A DNA stretch of 30,654 bases from CAXMQS01 sp036446035 (GCA_036446035.1 JAZFSG010000055.1:1-30654); one strand, 5' to 3'; positions 1-7,887 are shown, numbered from the stretch's first letter. The notes: generated from the letters alone by a model not told the origin. Numbers and translations are program-made.

Positions 1-331
1 AGGCGTCGCGGTGGCTCAGAGCATCTATGACCGCGGCACGGGACAGGCGCCACCACTCGATGACCTCTTGACTGCGCTTCGGCCCCCGGTTCGACGTGTC
101 CTTGACGAAGGCATCGAAGGTAGGGAAGTCGTTGATCTCAGATAGCCGGGCGCCCTTGGCCTCGATGGCGTCGAGAGCGTACTCCTCGAAGGTCGCCAGG
201 TGCGCGACATGTTGGCGGATCGTCCAGCGATTGTGCGGCGTCTTCTTGGCCCAATCGCGGTCCTTGATGCTCTGCAGGTATTGGTCGAGCGATTGCTGTT
301 CGGCTACGACTTCGGCGAGGATTTCATGCAC
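1..331 (-). CDS. DinB/mycothiol-transferase-like protein (TIGR03084/MDMPI-N type), 5' part only
   Basis: The first 110 codons of a gene that runs off the left edge. I chose the GTG at 331: it follows a G-rich stretch (GGGGGG) and lies 38 bp after the stop of the upstream LOG gene, so it is probably the last gene of the minus-strand operon. The translation has the N-terminal helical pattern of the DinB/maleylpyruvate-isomerase N-terminal fold: LAEVVAEQQSLDQYLQ, then W-[TS]-[IV]-R-x-x-V-A-H-L (seen as WTIRQHVAHLATFEEYA), then an R-x-A-x-x-x-x-A-L helix. The His of VAHL is a usual metal ligand in this fold. Members include mycothiol-dependent enzymes and uncharacterised metal-binding proteins, so the substrate is unknown. 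The second half, with the remaining metal ligands, is outside the window. Confidence 0.72.
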   Translation of the reverse strand, partial: MHEILAEVVAEQQSLDQYLQSIKDRDWAKKTPHNRWTIRQHVAHLATFEEYALDAIEAKGARLSEINDFPTFDAFVKDTSNRGPKRSQEVIEWWRLSRAAVIDALSHRDA

Positions 332-368
332 GGTCCCCCCATTGTATCGGCTGGCGACAGCCGGTTTT

Positions 369-1424
369 CTAGGCGGGGAAGTGGTCGGAGTTGAGCCGAT
401 CGATCATCTGGCGTAGCCGTCCGAAGTTCCTGCGATTGAAGTGCAGTGTGAGGCGGTGTTTGTCGAGGTTGTCTGAGCTCTGGACCTCATCCTCGGTGGC
501 CTCTGATGCCTCGATGGCCCCGGAAACCAGCACGTCTGCGAACTCGTCGTTGAGTTCCTCTATCAGCGACGCCGTTGGCTCATGCTTCAGCCGCAACACG
601 AGGCGGCCCCTGACGAACCGTTGGCTGTGGTAGTTGGCGTAGAAGTCGGCGATGTGGGAAGCGGCCTCGGTGACACTCGAGGTCGTGTGGTAGAGATGGA
701 CATCGTCCGGCGAGATCATCCCCTGCTCCATCAGCGCGCTCGTGAACGTCGACCAGGCCTCCCAATAGCCCGTTCCTTGTGACTCCATGAGGACGATCGG
801 GTGGAGGGTTGTCTTGCCGGTCTGCGTCAGAGTGAGCAGCTCGAAGAGTTCGTCCTGGGTGCCGAATCCGCCAGGGAAGATCACGAAGGCGTCTGACTCC
901 TTGACGAACATCAACTTCCGCGTGAAGAAGTACTTGAAGTTGATCGTTCGGGACTCGTGCAGGTAGGCGTTCGGTTCCGATTCGAAGGGAAGCCTGATAT
1001 TCACGCCGAACCCGGACTCGGCGCCGGCGCCAAGATTTCCCGCCTCCATGATCCCGGGCCCCGCGCCGGTTATGACCATCCAGCCGCGCTCATCGGCCAT
1101 CTCTCTGGCGAGCTCGGCGGCGAGCTGATAGTTGGCGTCTTCGGGCGGAGTTCGAGCAGACCCGAAGATCGTCACCTTGGGGGTTTCCCGATACTGACCG
1201 AAGGTCAGGAACGAGTAGCGCATCTCCTTGAGCGCCGTGTTCGCCAACTTGAGGTCGGCTCTGTCCGCATCGTCGCGCATCATCTTGAGGCCGCTCACGA
1301 GCATCTCGCCGATGATGTCGGCGTCGTGGTCATGATCGCCCGAGTGGTTGTCGATCGCGGCTGCCACGAGCGCGTGCAGTTGGGCATCCAGCTCGGTATT
1401 ACCCAGGTCGTAGGAGCGCGCCAT
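369..1424 (-). CDS. LOG family protein (TIGR00730 Rossmann fold, lysine-decarboxylase-like)
   Basis: 352 aa. A central Rossmann domain (about residues 83-260) carries the LOG signatures: VTIFGSAR (84-91), ITGAGPGIMEAGN (118-130) and PGGFGTQDE (184-192), the latter matching the PGGxGTxxE nucleotide-binding motif. LOG proteins are phosphoribohydrolases that release free bases from nucleoside 5'-monophosphates such as cytokinin ribotides; many bacterial members have unknown substrates. The N-terminal 80 and C-terminal 80 residues extend beyond the short LOG core (about 190 aa) and resemble the long TIGR00730 group. The ATG at 1424 is preferred over an upstream start because it lies 2 bp after the stop of the AAA ATPase gene and the extra N-terminus is low-complexity Arg-rich. 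It is the third gene of a four-gene minus-strand operon. Confidence 0.85.
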   Translation of the reverse strand: MARSYDLGNTELDAQLHALVAAAIDNHSGDHDHDADIIGEMLVSGLKMMRDDADRADLKLANTALKEMRYSFLTFGQYRETPKVTIFGSARTPPEDANYQLAAELAREMADERGWMVITGAGPGIMEAGNLGAGAESGFGVNIRLPFESEPNAYLHESRTINFKYFFTRKLMFVKESDAFVIFPGGFGTQDELFELLTLTQTGKTTLHPIVLMESQGTGYWEAWSTFTSALMEQGMISPDDVHLYHTTSSVTEAASHIADFYANYHSQRFVRGRLVLRLKHEPTASLIEELNDEFADVLVSGAIEASEATEDEVQSSDNLDKHRLTLHFNRRNFGRLRQMIDRLNSDHFPA

Positions 1425-1426
1425 TG

Positions 1427-2419
1427 TTAGTCCGAGTAGGGGCGTTCTTCGGGGCCAGTGCGGGCGACGGCGCTCCACACCGTCTCGTAGTGGTCTCTGT
1501 CGTAGGCGTCGACGTGGGGCAGAACGAACGTCTCCCAAGTCATGCGTAGTGGATCATCGACCTCGGCATGTATACGCAGTCCCGCCGGCATCCTGTCGAG
1601 GACTGTGCGGAGGCTCATAGGGGTCTCGACTCGCGTCGCTGTGTCGATCGAGGCGAACGAGGTGTTCACTTCAACGGCGAGTCGCGAGATGAGTTCTATG
1701 AACCTCTCACCCAGCGACGGGTAGCGGCGTCCCAGCATGTCGCTGAGCTGTTCCTCCGTCGGGAAGTCCTTCTCCCAGATGACCCAACGATCTGCGAAGG
1801 CCTTGTTGAGCGTCTGGGTGCCGGCGTAGTCGCGGAGATCTGTCGGGTTCATGGTTCCGAACAAGCGCACGTCAGGTCGTAGATGAACCGTCTCGCCGTT
1901 CGGCAGCCCGATGGCTTGATAGCGATCGAGGAGGCCGTGCAGGGCAAAGAGCGTCTCGGCGCCCGCAGCGTTGAGCTCGGAGAGGTTGATGAGGCTGGGT
2001 CCGCGCAGTGCTCGCGTGATGTCGCCGTCTTCCCAGCGACTCTCCGTGCCGCCTTTGCCGTCCCCGTAGAGCTTGACCGAGCCGATGAGGGTGATGTCGC
2101 GCACCTCACCGGTGAGGGGTATGCGGTAGTAGGGGAGCCGCAGCAGAGCGGCGAACTGCTCCAGGTCGTGATCCTTACCGGTTCCCATGTGGCCGCGGAT
2201 GGCGAGGTGTAGCGGCGTATCCGTGAAGTGCTGTCGACGAGCTTCCTCCAACTGGGCCATCTGGTAGAGCATCCCCAGATCGACGTAGTAGGGATCGGGC
2301 TCGGGTATGTGTTGGCGCCGCGCCGCGAGGTCGTCAAGGTTGCGGGGCAGCTTGAAGGGCTCCAGTTCTATTGGCTTGCGGTCCCCGGAGGGATCGTTGA
2401 AAACGATGGGTTCAGGCAT
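1427..2419 (-). CDS. CobS/MoxR-like AAA+ ATPase with degenerate Walker motifs
   Basis: 330 aa, starting at ATG 2419, which overlaps the stop of the VWA gene (TGATG) behind an AAGGAGT ribosome binding site. The layout matches CobS/MoxR AAA+ proteins: a Walker A-like GHMGTGKD, the following helix HDLEQFAALLRLP, a Walker B position read as SLINLSEL, sensor 1 LFGTMNP, and an arginine-finger segment KAFADRW. The Walker A Ser/Thr is Asp, and the Walker B Asp of hhhhDE is Ser, with Glu kept. Those two residues normally coordinate Mg-ATP, so nucleotide hydrolysis may be weak or lost. CobS/MoxR proteins work with a VWA partner as a metal-insertion or activation chaperone pair, and the adjacent gene supplies that partner. 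The client is unknown; no cobalamin gene is nearby. Confidence 0.85.
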   Translation of the reverse strand: MPEPIVFNDPSGDRKPIELEPFKLPRNLDDLAARRQHIPEPDPYYVDLGMLYQMAQLEEARRQHFTDTPLHLAIRGHMGTGKDHDLEQFAALLRLPYYRIPLTGEVRDITLIGSVKLYGDGKGGTESRWEDGDITRALRGPSLINLSELNAAGAETLFALHGLLDRYQAIGLPNGETVHLRPDVRLFGTMNPTDLRDYAGTQTLNKAFADRWVIWEKDFPTEEQLSDMLGRRYPSLGERFIELISRLAVEVNTSFASIDTATRVETPMSLRTVLDRMPAGLRIHAEVDDPLRMTWETFVLPHVDAYDRDHYETVWSAVARTGPEERPYSD

Positions 2420-4530
2420 CAGGCACTCCTTTCGAGATGGTAGGGGGTGGAGCTGTGTCCCCACCATGTGTCTCCGCCCCATTGCGAGGCGGCTTTGGCC
2501 AACGACGATCGGACGCCGTCGACCATCGCCTTGGCGAGCTCGTCCGGTCGCGCCACCACCTGGTGGTACCGATAAGCCGACTCGACGGTCTGATCCCCGA
2601 TGCCGATTCCAAGCACGGTGGTGCCCGAGTCTTCGACGCTGGAGATGGATTTGGTCAGGGCGTCGACCGAGCCCCGGGTCATGCCGTCGGCGAGTACCAC
2701 GAGCATGCGAGCAGAGGCACCGCGAGCCGCCAACCGCTGAGCGGCGTAGCTGACATTGAACTCATCGACGTTCGCTGCCTTGGCGAACATCGAGACTGGC
2801 GGAGCGGTTTCCGGATCCCGCCGTGCCGCTGTCGCCGCTTCCTTGGGGTGCGAGGCAAGCCAGAAGAGACCGGCGATCCTCTGTTCTGCAGTCCGCCACC
2901 TGTCATCGAAGCTCTTGATGAGGTAGTGGTTGACGGTCCTGCTGAGCCTGTCGGCTGCTCCGCCCTGCGACTGTCGCAGTCCTGCCGTCGTTGCGGTCAG
3001 GCGCTTGGCGAAGGACTGCTCCGAGTCGTCCTCCACGGCGGCGAAGGAGCGGTTGAAGAGAGCAACCTCGAACTCGATCTGGAGTTCGTCGGCGAGCCTG
3101 GCAAGAGTCCAGGCGCCGAGGGTGGCGGCGGCCATCGCCCACGGTCTCCTCTGGACGGGGCCTCGCAGCTGTGGCTGCAGCATGCTGGCGGAACCGTCGA
3201 CGAGGAGGCTCACCGAATAGGAGCGGCGCGTTGAGACGGCCCTTCGCTCGAACATCCTCTCGTAGAGACCACCGCCGAGGAGAAGGGCCGAGTACGGGGA
3301 GAGATCGCCGGCGTCGTAGCCGCTCCGCAGCCCGCGCCGCTGGTTGGCGGTGAACAGCGGGAACAGCTCTCCCGAGACCCGGCGCTGCGCCACGCCCCAT
3401 TCCGCCGCCGCCGCCTGGAGAGCCGCCCGGCCCTCGGGGGCGAACTTGCTGAAGCGGTGGGGGATGCGATCTACAAGCAACTTGCCGCCCTGGCCCGTCG
3501 GCAGGTACACCGTCGGGGCCTCGGAGATCCGCACGATCTGGTCGGTGCTCGGGTCGCCAGCCTGGTCCGTCTGGTCGAGCCGGCCCTGGTCGCTCGCCAT
3601 GGCCTCCGCCGAACCTTTGGCGTCGTCATACCCCTCGGCGTCCCGCAGCACGGGGCTGACGATGCGGACACGATCAACGCCCTCGCCGAGGGCGTCTGCC
3701 TCTTCTTCCTCACGCTGAGTGCGGTCGGCAACGGTCTCGCCCGTCGTTGCATCCGTGACCAAACCATGGAGCCTTGCCACCTGCAGGACCTGGAGGGCGA
3801 GCCCCGCCACCTCCCAGGGATCTGTCGTGGTCGCAGCCGCCTCGAGGAATGGAGCCGCGTCGTCGAGCGCCGTCGCCACGTTGGGCTCGGTGACGCGCTG
3901 TAGCTCGTCCTTAGACGAGTAGCCGGCTGTGACGAGGAAGGCGGCCAGGGCGTACTGACCGAGTGGGCGCGTCGTCGCCATGGCGTCAGGCACCGCAGAG
4001 AGGTAGAGGTCGGCAAGCACGGACCGGGCGCCGTCGTAGCCGACGAAGAGCTGCGTCTCCTGGCGAGCGTCCTCGAGCGCGAAGAACATCGTCTCGCCGG
4101 CGACGCCCCCCGCCTCCTTCAAGGCATCGAGCAGAGAGACCTCTTCTTCGGGGAGCTCTTCCACGTAGTCGTCTGGGAACCACTCGCGAGGTAGCGCTCT
4201 GCGGTCCTCGAAGTCGGTGGCCACGAGATGCACCACCTCATGGAGCGCCGACGCCAGAGCGACCTCAGTCGCGGTGACGGGAGCGGCCCGGGTGTATGCA
4301 GCTTGGAAGACGCCCGGGTCCACAACGACCTCGTCGCGGGCCGCCGCCGATTGGGTGCCGAGGCGGACGTGGAGGTTCTCGTTACCGGAAAGCGTCCTGG
4401 CGAATCTGGTGATGGCACCGGCGACTCGCTGGTATCTGGCCACCACAGCCTCGATGGCGCGCTCTTCTGGCGGCAGGACTTCACTCAGGATCGTTTGGTC
4501 TGGTCGGCGCATAGCCAACCATTGTGTCAC
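2419..4530 (-). CDS. VWA-domain protein with N-terminal HExxH (CobT/NorD-like)
   Basis: 703 aa if the GTG at 4530 is used; ATG 4512 is an alternative. The N-terminal region (about 1-260) has HEVVH at 97-101, a zincin-type HExxH, and ALEDARQE at 151-158, recalling the ED-x-R-x-E segment of CobT-like proteins. An acidic, charged linker (270-335) follows. The C-terminal VWA domain starts at about 437 with a MIDAS motif DGSAS (445-449) and ends with alternating strands and helices including VVLADGMTRG and VLGIGIGD. No signal peptide or TM segment is visible, so it is probably cytoplasmic. It is the first gene of the operon and is coupled to the CobS-like ATPase by a 1-bp stop/start overlap, which implies a complex. 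Whether the HExxH site is an active protease or a structural metal site cannot be told from sequence. Confidence 0.85.
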   Translation of the reverse strand: MTQWLAMRRPDQTILSEVLPPEERAIEAVVARYQRVAGAITRFARTLSGNENLHVRLGTQSAAARDEVVVDPGVFQAAYTRAAPVTATEVALASALHEVVHLVATDFEDRRALPREWFPDDYVEELPEEEVSLLDALKEAGGVAGETMFFALEDARQETQLFVGYDGARSVLADLYLSAVPDAMATTRPLGQYALAAFLVTAGYSSKDELQRVTEPNVATALDDAAPFLEAAATTTDPWEVAGLALQVLQVARLHGLVTDATTGETVADRTQREEEEADALGEGVDRVRIVSPVLRDAEGYDDAKGSAEAMASDQGRLDQTDQAGDPSTDQIVRISEAPTVYLPTGQGGKLLVDRIPHRFSKFAPEGRAALQAAAAEWGVAQRRVSGELFPLFTANQRRGLRSGYDAGDLSPYSALLLGGGLYERMFERRAVSTRRSYSVSLLVDGSASMLQPQLRGPVQRRPWAMAAATLGAWTLARLADELQIEFEVALFNRSFAAVEDDSEQSFAKRLTATTAGLRQSQGGAADRLSRTVNHYLIKSFDDRWRTAEQRIAGLFWLASHPKEAATAARRDPETAPPVSMFAKAANVDEFNVSYAAQRLAARGASARMLVVLADGMTRGSVDALTKSISSVEDSGTTVLGIGIGDQTVESAYRYHQVVARPDELAKAMVDGVRSSLAKAASQWGGDTWWGHSSTPYHLERSA

Positions 4531-4550
4531 GGCCGCGGGCCTTTGCAGCC

Positions 4551-4556
4551 GATAAT
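4551..4556 (+). promoter_or_regulatory. -10 element for a leaderless arfB transcript
   Basis: GATAAT matches TATAAT at 5 of 6 positions and is followed after 6 nt (GGGGTC) by the arfB ATG at 4563. There is no separate Shine-Dalgarno at proper spacing. Transcription would begin at or next to the start codon. Confidence 0.5.
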
Positions 4557-4562
4557 GGGGTC

Positions 4563-4964
4563 ATGGCTCGCGTCGAGATACCAGAGAGTGAGATCAGCTG
4601 GTCGTTTGGACCATCCGGTGGTCCCGGCGGTCAGCACGCCAACCGCTCTTCGACGCGGGCCGAGTTGCGATGGGATCTTGCTCAGTCGACTGCCATCGAT
4701 GACAACACCCGAGCGACGCTCATCGATCGCATGCCGGGTGCCAGCAGCGGGGTGGTCGCCATCGTTGCCGACGGCAGCAGGTCGCAGTGGCGGAACCGCC
4801 AGCAAGCGATGCGCCGTTTGAACGAGCGCATCGACACTGCCCTTCGACCCACCAAGAAGCGCCGGCCGACGCGAACGCCGGCACGAGCCAAGGCGAAGCG
4901 GCATCAGGCGAAGAAGAGGCGAGCCGAGTTGAAGAAGCTGCGTCGCCGACCGGAGATCGACTAG
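4563..4964 (+). CDS. arfB: Alternative ribosome-rescue factor / peptidyl-tRNA hydrolase ArfB
   Basis: 133 aa, close to the usual ArfB length (about 140 in E. coli). Residues 15-30 hold the class-I release-factor catalytic loop with GGQ, read as GPSGGPGGQHANRSST; the downstream segment (RSQWRNRQQAMRRL) matches the family. The last 40 residues are an Arg/Lys-rich tail ending in KKRRAELKKLRRRPE, which in ArfB/ICT1 inserts into the empty mRNA channel of stalled ribosomes. The protein hydrolyses peptidyl-tRNA on non-stop ribosomes independently of a stop codon. The stop codon shares a CTAG with the stop of the convergent membrane protein gene. A longer start upstream (4524) is rejected because the conserved N-terminus begins at ATG 4563. 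Confidence 0.93.
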   Translation: MARVEIPESEISWSFGPSGGPGGQHANRSSTRAELRWDLAQSTAIDDNTRATLIDRMPGASSGVVAIVADGSRSQWRNRQQAMRRLNERIDTALRPTKKRRPTRTPARAKAKRHQAKKRRAELKKLRRRPEID

Positions 4965-5620
4965 CTGCCGGTGTAGGCGGTGAATCCGGCGGCGCGCCGG
5001 GCTTGCATCTGTGTGTAGACGAGGTCCATCGATGCCCGTGCCGCCTCTCCAACGTGGGTCGCGGCGCGTTCCACGGAGGCCGCATCGTCGGTGTCAAGCG
5101 CGATCAGCCGGAGCGCAACCTGATACGGGAAGCTGTCCTTGACCAGCGTCACATAGGTCGAGTCCGCAACGAGCGCCTGCAGTCGATCGAGCGGCCGGAA
5201 GTAGAGCAACAAGGCGAGTACGACTCCACCGGAAGCTGCCAGCTCTCCGAAGGCCAGCTCGTCGATGTCTCCCCGATAGAAGGCCCGTGCGGGGAAGCCG
5301 ACGAGAGCCATGCCGAGGGCGAACATCGCCAAAGAGAAGATCACGATGACTGCATAGGTGACGCGGAGGCGACGCCTGACGGCAGTCACGTCGCGCTGTC
5401 CCTCTTTGAGGGTTGATCGGAGCTCGCTCACCAACCACCCTCTTGTGCGCTCCGGAACAGGGGTGGGTTGCACGTGTTCGGTGGTCAAAGTGGTGGGGGG
5501 TGTCTGCGCCGGGCGGCTTGGCCGCGGCTTGACGCTGGCTGCCTTGGCAGTCGCTTCCACCTTGGCTTCTACCCGCCGGGCGGCGTTGGCCTTGGCGGCG
5601 TTTGCCGGTGTCGTGGCCAC
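4961..5620 (-). CDS. Two-TM membrane protein of unknown function
   Basis: 219 aa from GTG 5620, preceded by GGGAG. I do not recognise the family. The N-terminal 60 residues are a low-complexity Ala/Lys/Pro/Thr-rich cytoplasmic-type region. Residues 62-87 form a basic amphipathic stretch, then TM1 at about 88-109, a short loop (110-125), and TM2 at about 126-141. The C-terminal 78 residues are helical and soluble, starting FRPLDRLQALVADSTYVTL. The TM-loop-TM-FRxxDRLQ-helix layout is reminiscent of membrane modules that anchor helical adaptor domains, but I cannot assign it. It is convergent with arfB, with a 4-bp overlap, and divergent from the hydrolase gene. Confidence 0.75.
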   Translation of the reverse strand: MATTPANAAKANAARRVEAKVEATAKAASVKPRPSRPAQTPPTTLTTEHVQPTPVPERTRGWLVSELRSTLKEGQRDVTAVRRRLRVTYAVIVIFSLAMFALGMALVGFPARAFYRGDIDELAFGELAASGGVVLALLLYFRPLDRLQALVADSTYVTLVKDSFPYQVALRLIALDTDDAASVERAATHVGEAARASMDLVYTQMQARRAAGFTAYTGS

Positions 5621-5701
5621 TGTCTCCCGCTTTTCGTCTTTGCTCGTCAGGGTCCTGCTCCGCTGGTCTCGTGCAACCTAATCGAAACGGCGCAGGCCTG
5701 T

Positions 5702-5721
5702 ATGGCCGGCTATCCGGCCAT
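5702..5721. promoter_or_regulatory. Perfect 8-bp inverted repeat, candidate operator
   Basis: ATGGCCGG and CCGGCCAT flank a CTAT spacer. The repeat lies immediately before the -10 element (5723-5728) of the hydrolase gene, filling most of the -35/-10 interval, where a repressor would compete with RNA polymerase. It lies in the divergent region (5621-5734), so it could also affect the membrane protein gene. As RNA it would form a hairpin, but it is upstream of the predicted transcript start. Confidence 0.5.
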
Positions 5722-5722
5722 C

Positions 5723-5728
5723 TAGGGT
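5723..5728 (+). promoter_or_regulatory. -10 element for a leaderless hydrolase transcript
   Basis: TAGGGT fits the actinobacterial TANNNT -10 and is followed after 6 nt by ATG 5735, without a ribosome binding site. Confidence 0.5.
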
Positions 5729-5734
5729 CAGCCT

Positions 5735-6595
5735 ATGGAGCGGCTTGAAGTGACTACCAGAGGCGTCCGCCTCATAGTCTGGGTTGGCGGCGAGGCGACA
5801 GCACCGTCCCTGCTGCTTCTCCATGGATGGCCCGAGTCTTCCCGGGCATTCGCCAAGGTCATCCCCGTCCTGGCCGATCGATATCGCCTGATCGTCCCCG
5901 ACCAACGCGGTTTCGGTGAGTCCGACATGCCAAAGGGGACCGCCAGCTACTCGATGGGGATCCTGGTGAGCGATGCCGTGGCCATTGCGGATGCAACGGG
6001 CGCAGATCGGGTTGGCGTCGTTGGCCACGACCTTGGCGGGTCCGTCGCCTGGGCGCTCGGCGCGGTGGCGCCGGATCGGGTGCGGGCCATGGTGGTCATG
6101 GCTTCGCCCCATCCACTCCACTTTCGCCGGGTGGCGGCGGCGAGTCCTGAGCAGATGCGGCGAGCCTTCTATGTGTGGCTGCTGCACGCGGGGCGGTCGG
6201 GGGAGCGCCTACTCGGTCGCGACGACTTCCGGCACCTTGCCCAATGGGCTTTCGGGCGATCCGCTGTCACGGACGACGACCGCAACGCCTATCGAGCGCA
6301 ATGGGCGGAACCGGGCAGGTTCACCGCTATGGCCGAGTGGTATCGAGCCATATACGGCCCGGACCTACTCAATCCGGATGTGTCGCTCGACCTGGCCCCG
6401 GTGGCGGTACCTGTGCGGTATCTGGCGCCGGAGCACGATCCGGCGTTCGCCGCCGGCATGCATTCGGGGTCAGGCGACTTCGTTGACGCCGCTTTCGACG
6501 AAGTGGAGATTCCCGGGACCAGTCACTGGTTGTGCCACGATGCCCCAGACCGGGTCGGCGGACTCATCGACGAGTGGATGAGTTCTCACCCCTAG
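5735..6595 (+). CDS. Alpha/beta hydrolase, epoxide-hydrolase-like
   Basis: 286 aa. The fold is clear: oxyanion-hole motif HGWPES (30-35), DQRGFGESD (56-64), and the nucleophile elbow GHDLGG (98-103) with Asp99 in place of Ser. Asp at that position is typical of epoxide hydrolases and haloalkane dehalogenases; HGWPES favours epoxide hydrolase. A cap domain of about 80 residues rich in Tyr/Trp follows (YVWLLHAG, YRAQWAEP, EWYRAIYG). The acid is probably the Asp in PEHDPAF and the base is His264 in GTSHWLCHD. The substrate is not predictable. The gene appears monocistronic, with its own -10 element and an operator-like repeat just upstream. It ends 41 bp before the M16 peptidase gene. Confidence 0.87.
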   Translation: MERLEVTTRGVRLIVWVGGEATAPSLLLLHGWPESSRAFAKVIPVLADRYRLIVPDQRGFGESDMPKGTASYSMGILVSDAVAIADATGADRVGVVGHDLGGSVAWALGAVAPDRVRAMVVMASPHPLHFRRVAAASPEQMRRAFYVWLLHAGRSGERLLGRDDFRHLAQWAFGRSAVTDDDRNAYRAQWAEPGRFTAMAEWYRAIYGPDLLNPDVSLDLAPVAVPVRYLAPEHDPAFAAGMHSGSGDFVDAAFDEVEIPGTSHWLCHDAPDRVGGLIDEWMSSHP

Positions 6596-6623
6596 GCGGT
6601 GCCGTTGGCAACGCGCCCGGCCA

Positions 6624-6629
6624 TATCAT
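6624..6629 (+). promoter_or_regulatory. -10 element for a leaderless M16 peptidase transcript
   Basis: TATCAT matches TATAAT at 5 of 6 positions and is followed after 7 nt by ATG 6637, with no Shine-Dalgarno between. Confidence 0.5.
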
Positions 6630-6636
6630 CGCCCCA

Positions 6637-7887
6637 ATGCACTACGACCTAACAACGCTTGACAATGGAATCCGCGTAATCACCGAGTCGATGCCTGAGG
6701 TCCGCTCGGCCGCCATCGGCTGCTGGGTGGACACCGGGAGTCGCGACGAGACCCCGCCGGAAGCGGGGTCGTCTCACTTCCTCGAGCATCTGCTCTTCAA
6801 GGGAACGGCGGACGTCTCCGCTCAGGAGATCGCTGAGGCCTTTGACGCGGTAGGCGCCGAGTCGAACGCCTTCACCTCAAAGGAGTACACCTGCTACTGG
6901 GCGCGGATGCGCGACGAGGATCTGCCTTTGGGTGTCGGGCTGCTTGCCGAGATGACGCAGCGCCCGGCACTGCGCGCCGACGACATCGATTCCGAACGCC
7001 ATGTTGTCCTCGAAGAGATCAACATGAACGAGGATGACCCAACAGACGTTGCCTACGAACGCTTCGCCAGGGCGCTGTGGGCGGGGCACCTGCTGGAGTA
7101 CCCCATTCTCGGAACACGCGAGTCCATCAACGCGACCACACCCGAGATCATCAGGGGGTACTGGGAGCGGCGCTACTCGCCCAAGTCGATGGTTGTCGCC
7201 ATCGCCGGCAACATCGTTCACGAAGAGGTTGTCGACAAGGTGGCGTCAGAGTTCGGTGATTGGTCAGGAGAGTCGATGACTCACGATCACTCGCCGGCAC
7301 CAACTGAGCCGAGGGTGAAAGTCGAGAAGCGGGACACCGAACAGGCACACATCGTTCTCGGCGGTCAGGGCTTGACCCGTGACGACGACCGACGATTCGC
7401 GTTCGGCGTGCTCAGCCACATCATGGGTGGTGGCATGTCATCTCGTCTGTTCCGTGAGATCAGAGAGAAGCGCGGTCTCGCTTATGCGGTCTATATGTTC
7501 CGGTGGCCTTTCGCCGATTCCGGCGCCTACGGCGTTTACGTCGGGACTACGCCATCACAGACCGCCGAGGTTCTCAAGCTGGTCAACGATGAGTTGAATA
7601 GGGCGATTACCGATGGTGTCACTCAGACCGAACTGGAGAGGGCCAAGGGTTACACCAAGGGGAGCCTTGCGCTTTCGTTGGAGGACGCCAACAGCAGGAT
7701 GGGTCGACTCGGCCGCAACGAGCTAGCCGGCATGGAGCACTTGTCTGTCGACGAGATCGTCGGGCGGGTCGAGGCTGTCACCACCGAAGACGTGTTGGCA
7801 CTGGGTGCGGACATATTCAGCGGTCCCAAGGTCATAGGCGCCACCGGCCCCTTCGACGCCGACGAACTCGAGCCTCACGTCGCATGA
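6637..7887 (+). CDS. M16 family zinc peptidase (pitrilysin/processing-peptidase type)
   Basis: 416 aa, the usual size for bacterial M16B peptidases. The inverted zinc motif HFLEH is at 47-51 (H47, E50, H51) and the third ligand is probably Glu127 in VVLEEINM. The C-terminal half carries the family RLFREIREKRGLAYAVY segment that completes the active site across the two homologous halves. The mitochondrial-processing-peptidase-like N-terminus TTLDNGIRVI is intact. I chose ATG 6637 over the open frame back to 6532 because homology begins there and a -10 element sits 7 nt upstream. In many actinobacteria this gene follows pnp and precedes dapB; here pnp is absent but the M16-dapB pair is kept with an ATGA overlap (7884-7887). 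Confidence 0.93.
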   Translation: MHYDLTTLDNGIRVITESMPEVRSAAIGCWVDTGSRDETPPEAGSSHFLEHLLFKGTADVSAQEIAEAFDAVGAESNAFTSKEYTCYWARMRDEDLPLGVGLLAEMTQRPALRADDIDSERHVVLEEINMNEDDPTDVAYERFARALWAGHLLEYPILGTRESINATTPEIIRGYWERRYSPKSMVVAIAGNIVHEEVVDKVASEFGDWSGESMTHDHSPAPTEPRVKVEKRDTEQAHIVLGGQGLTRDDDRRFAFGVLSHIMGGGMSSRLFREIREKRGLAYAVYMFRWPFADSGAYGVYVGTTPSQTAEVLKLVNDELNRAITDGVTQTELERAKGYTKGSLALSLEDANSRMGRLGRNELAGMEHLSVDEIVGRVEAVTTEDVLALGADIFSGPKVIGATGPFDADELEPHVA

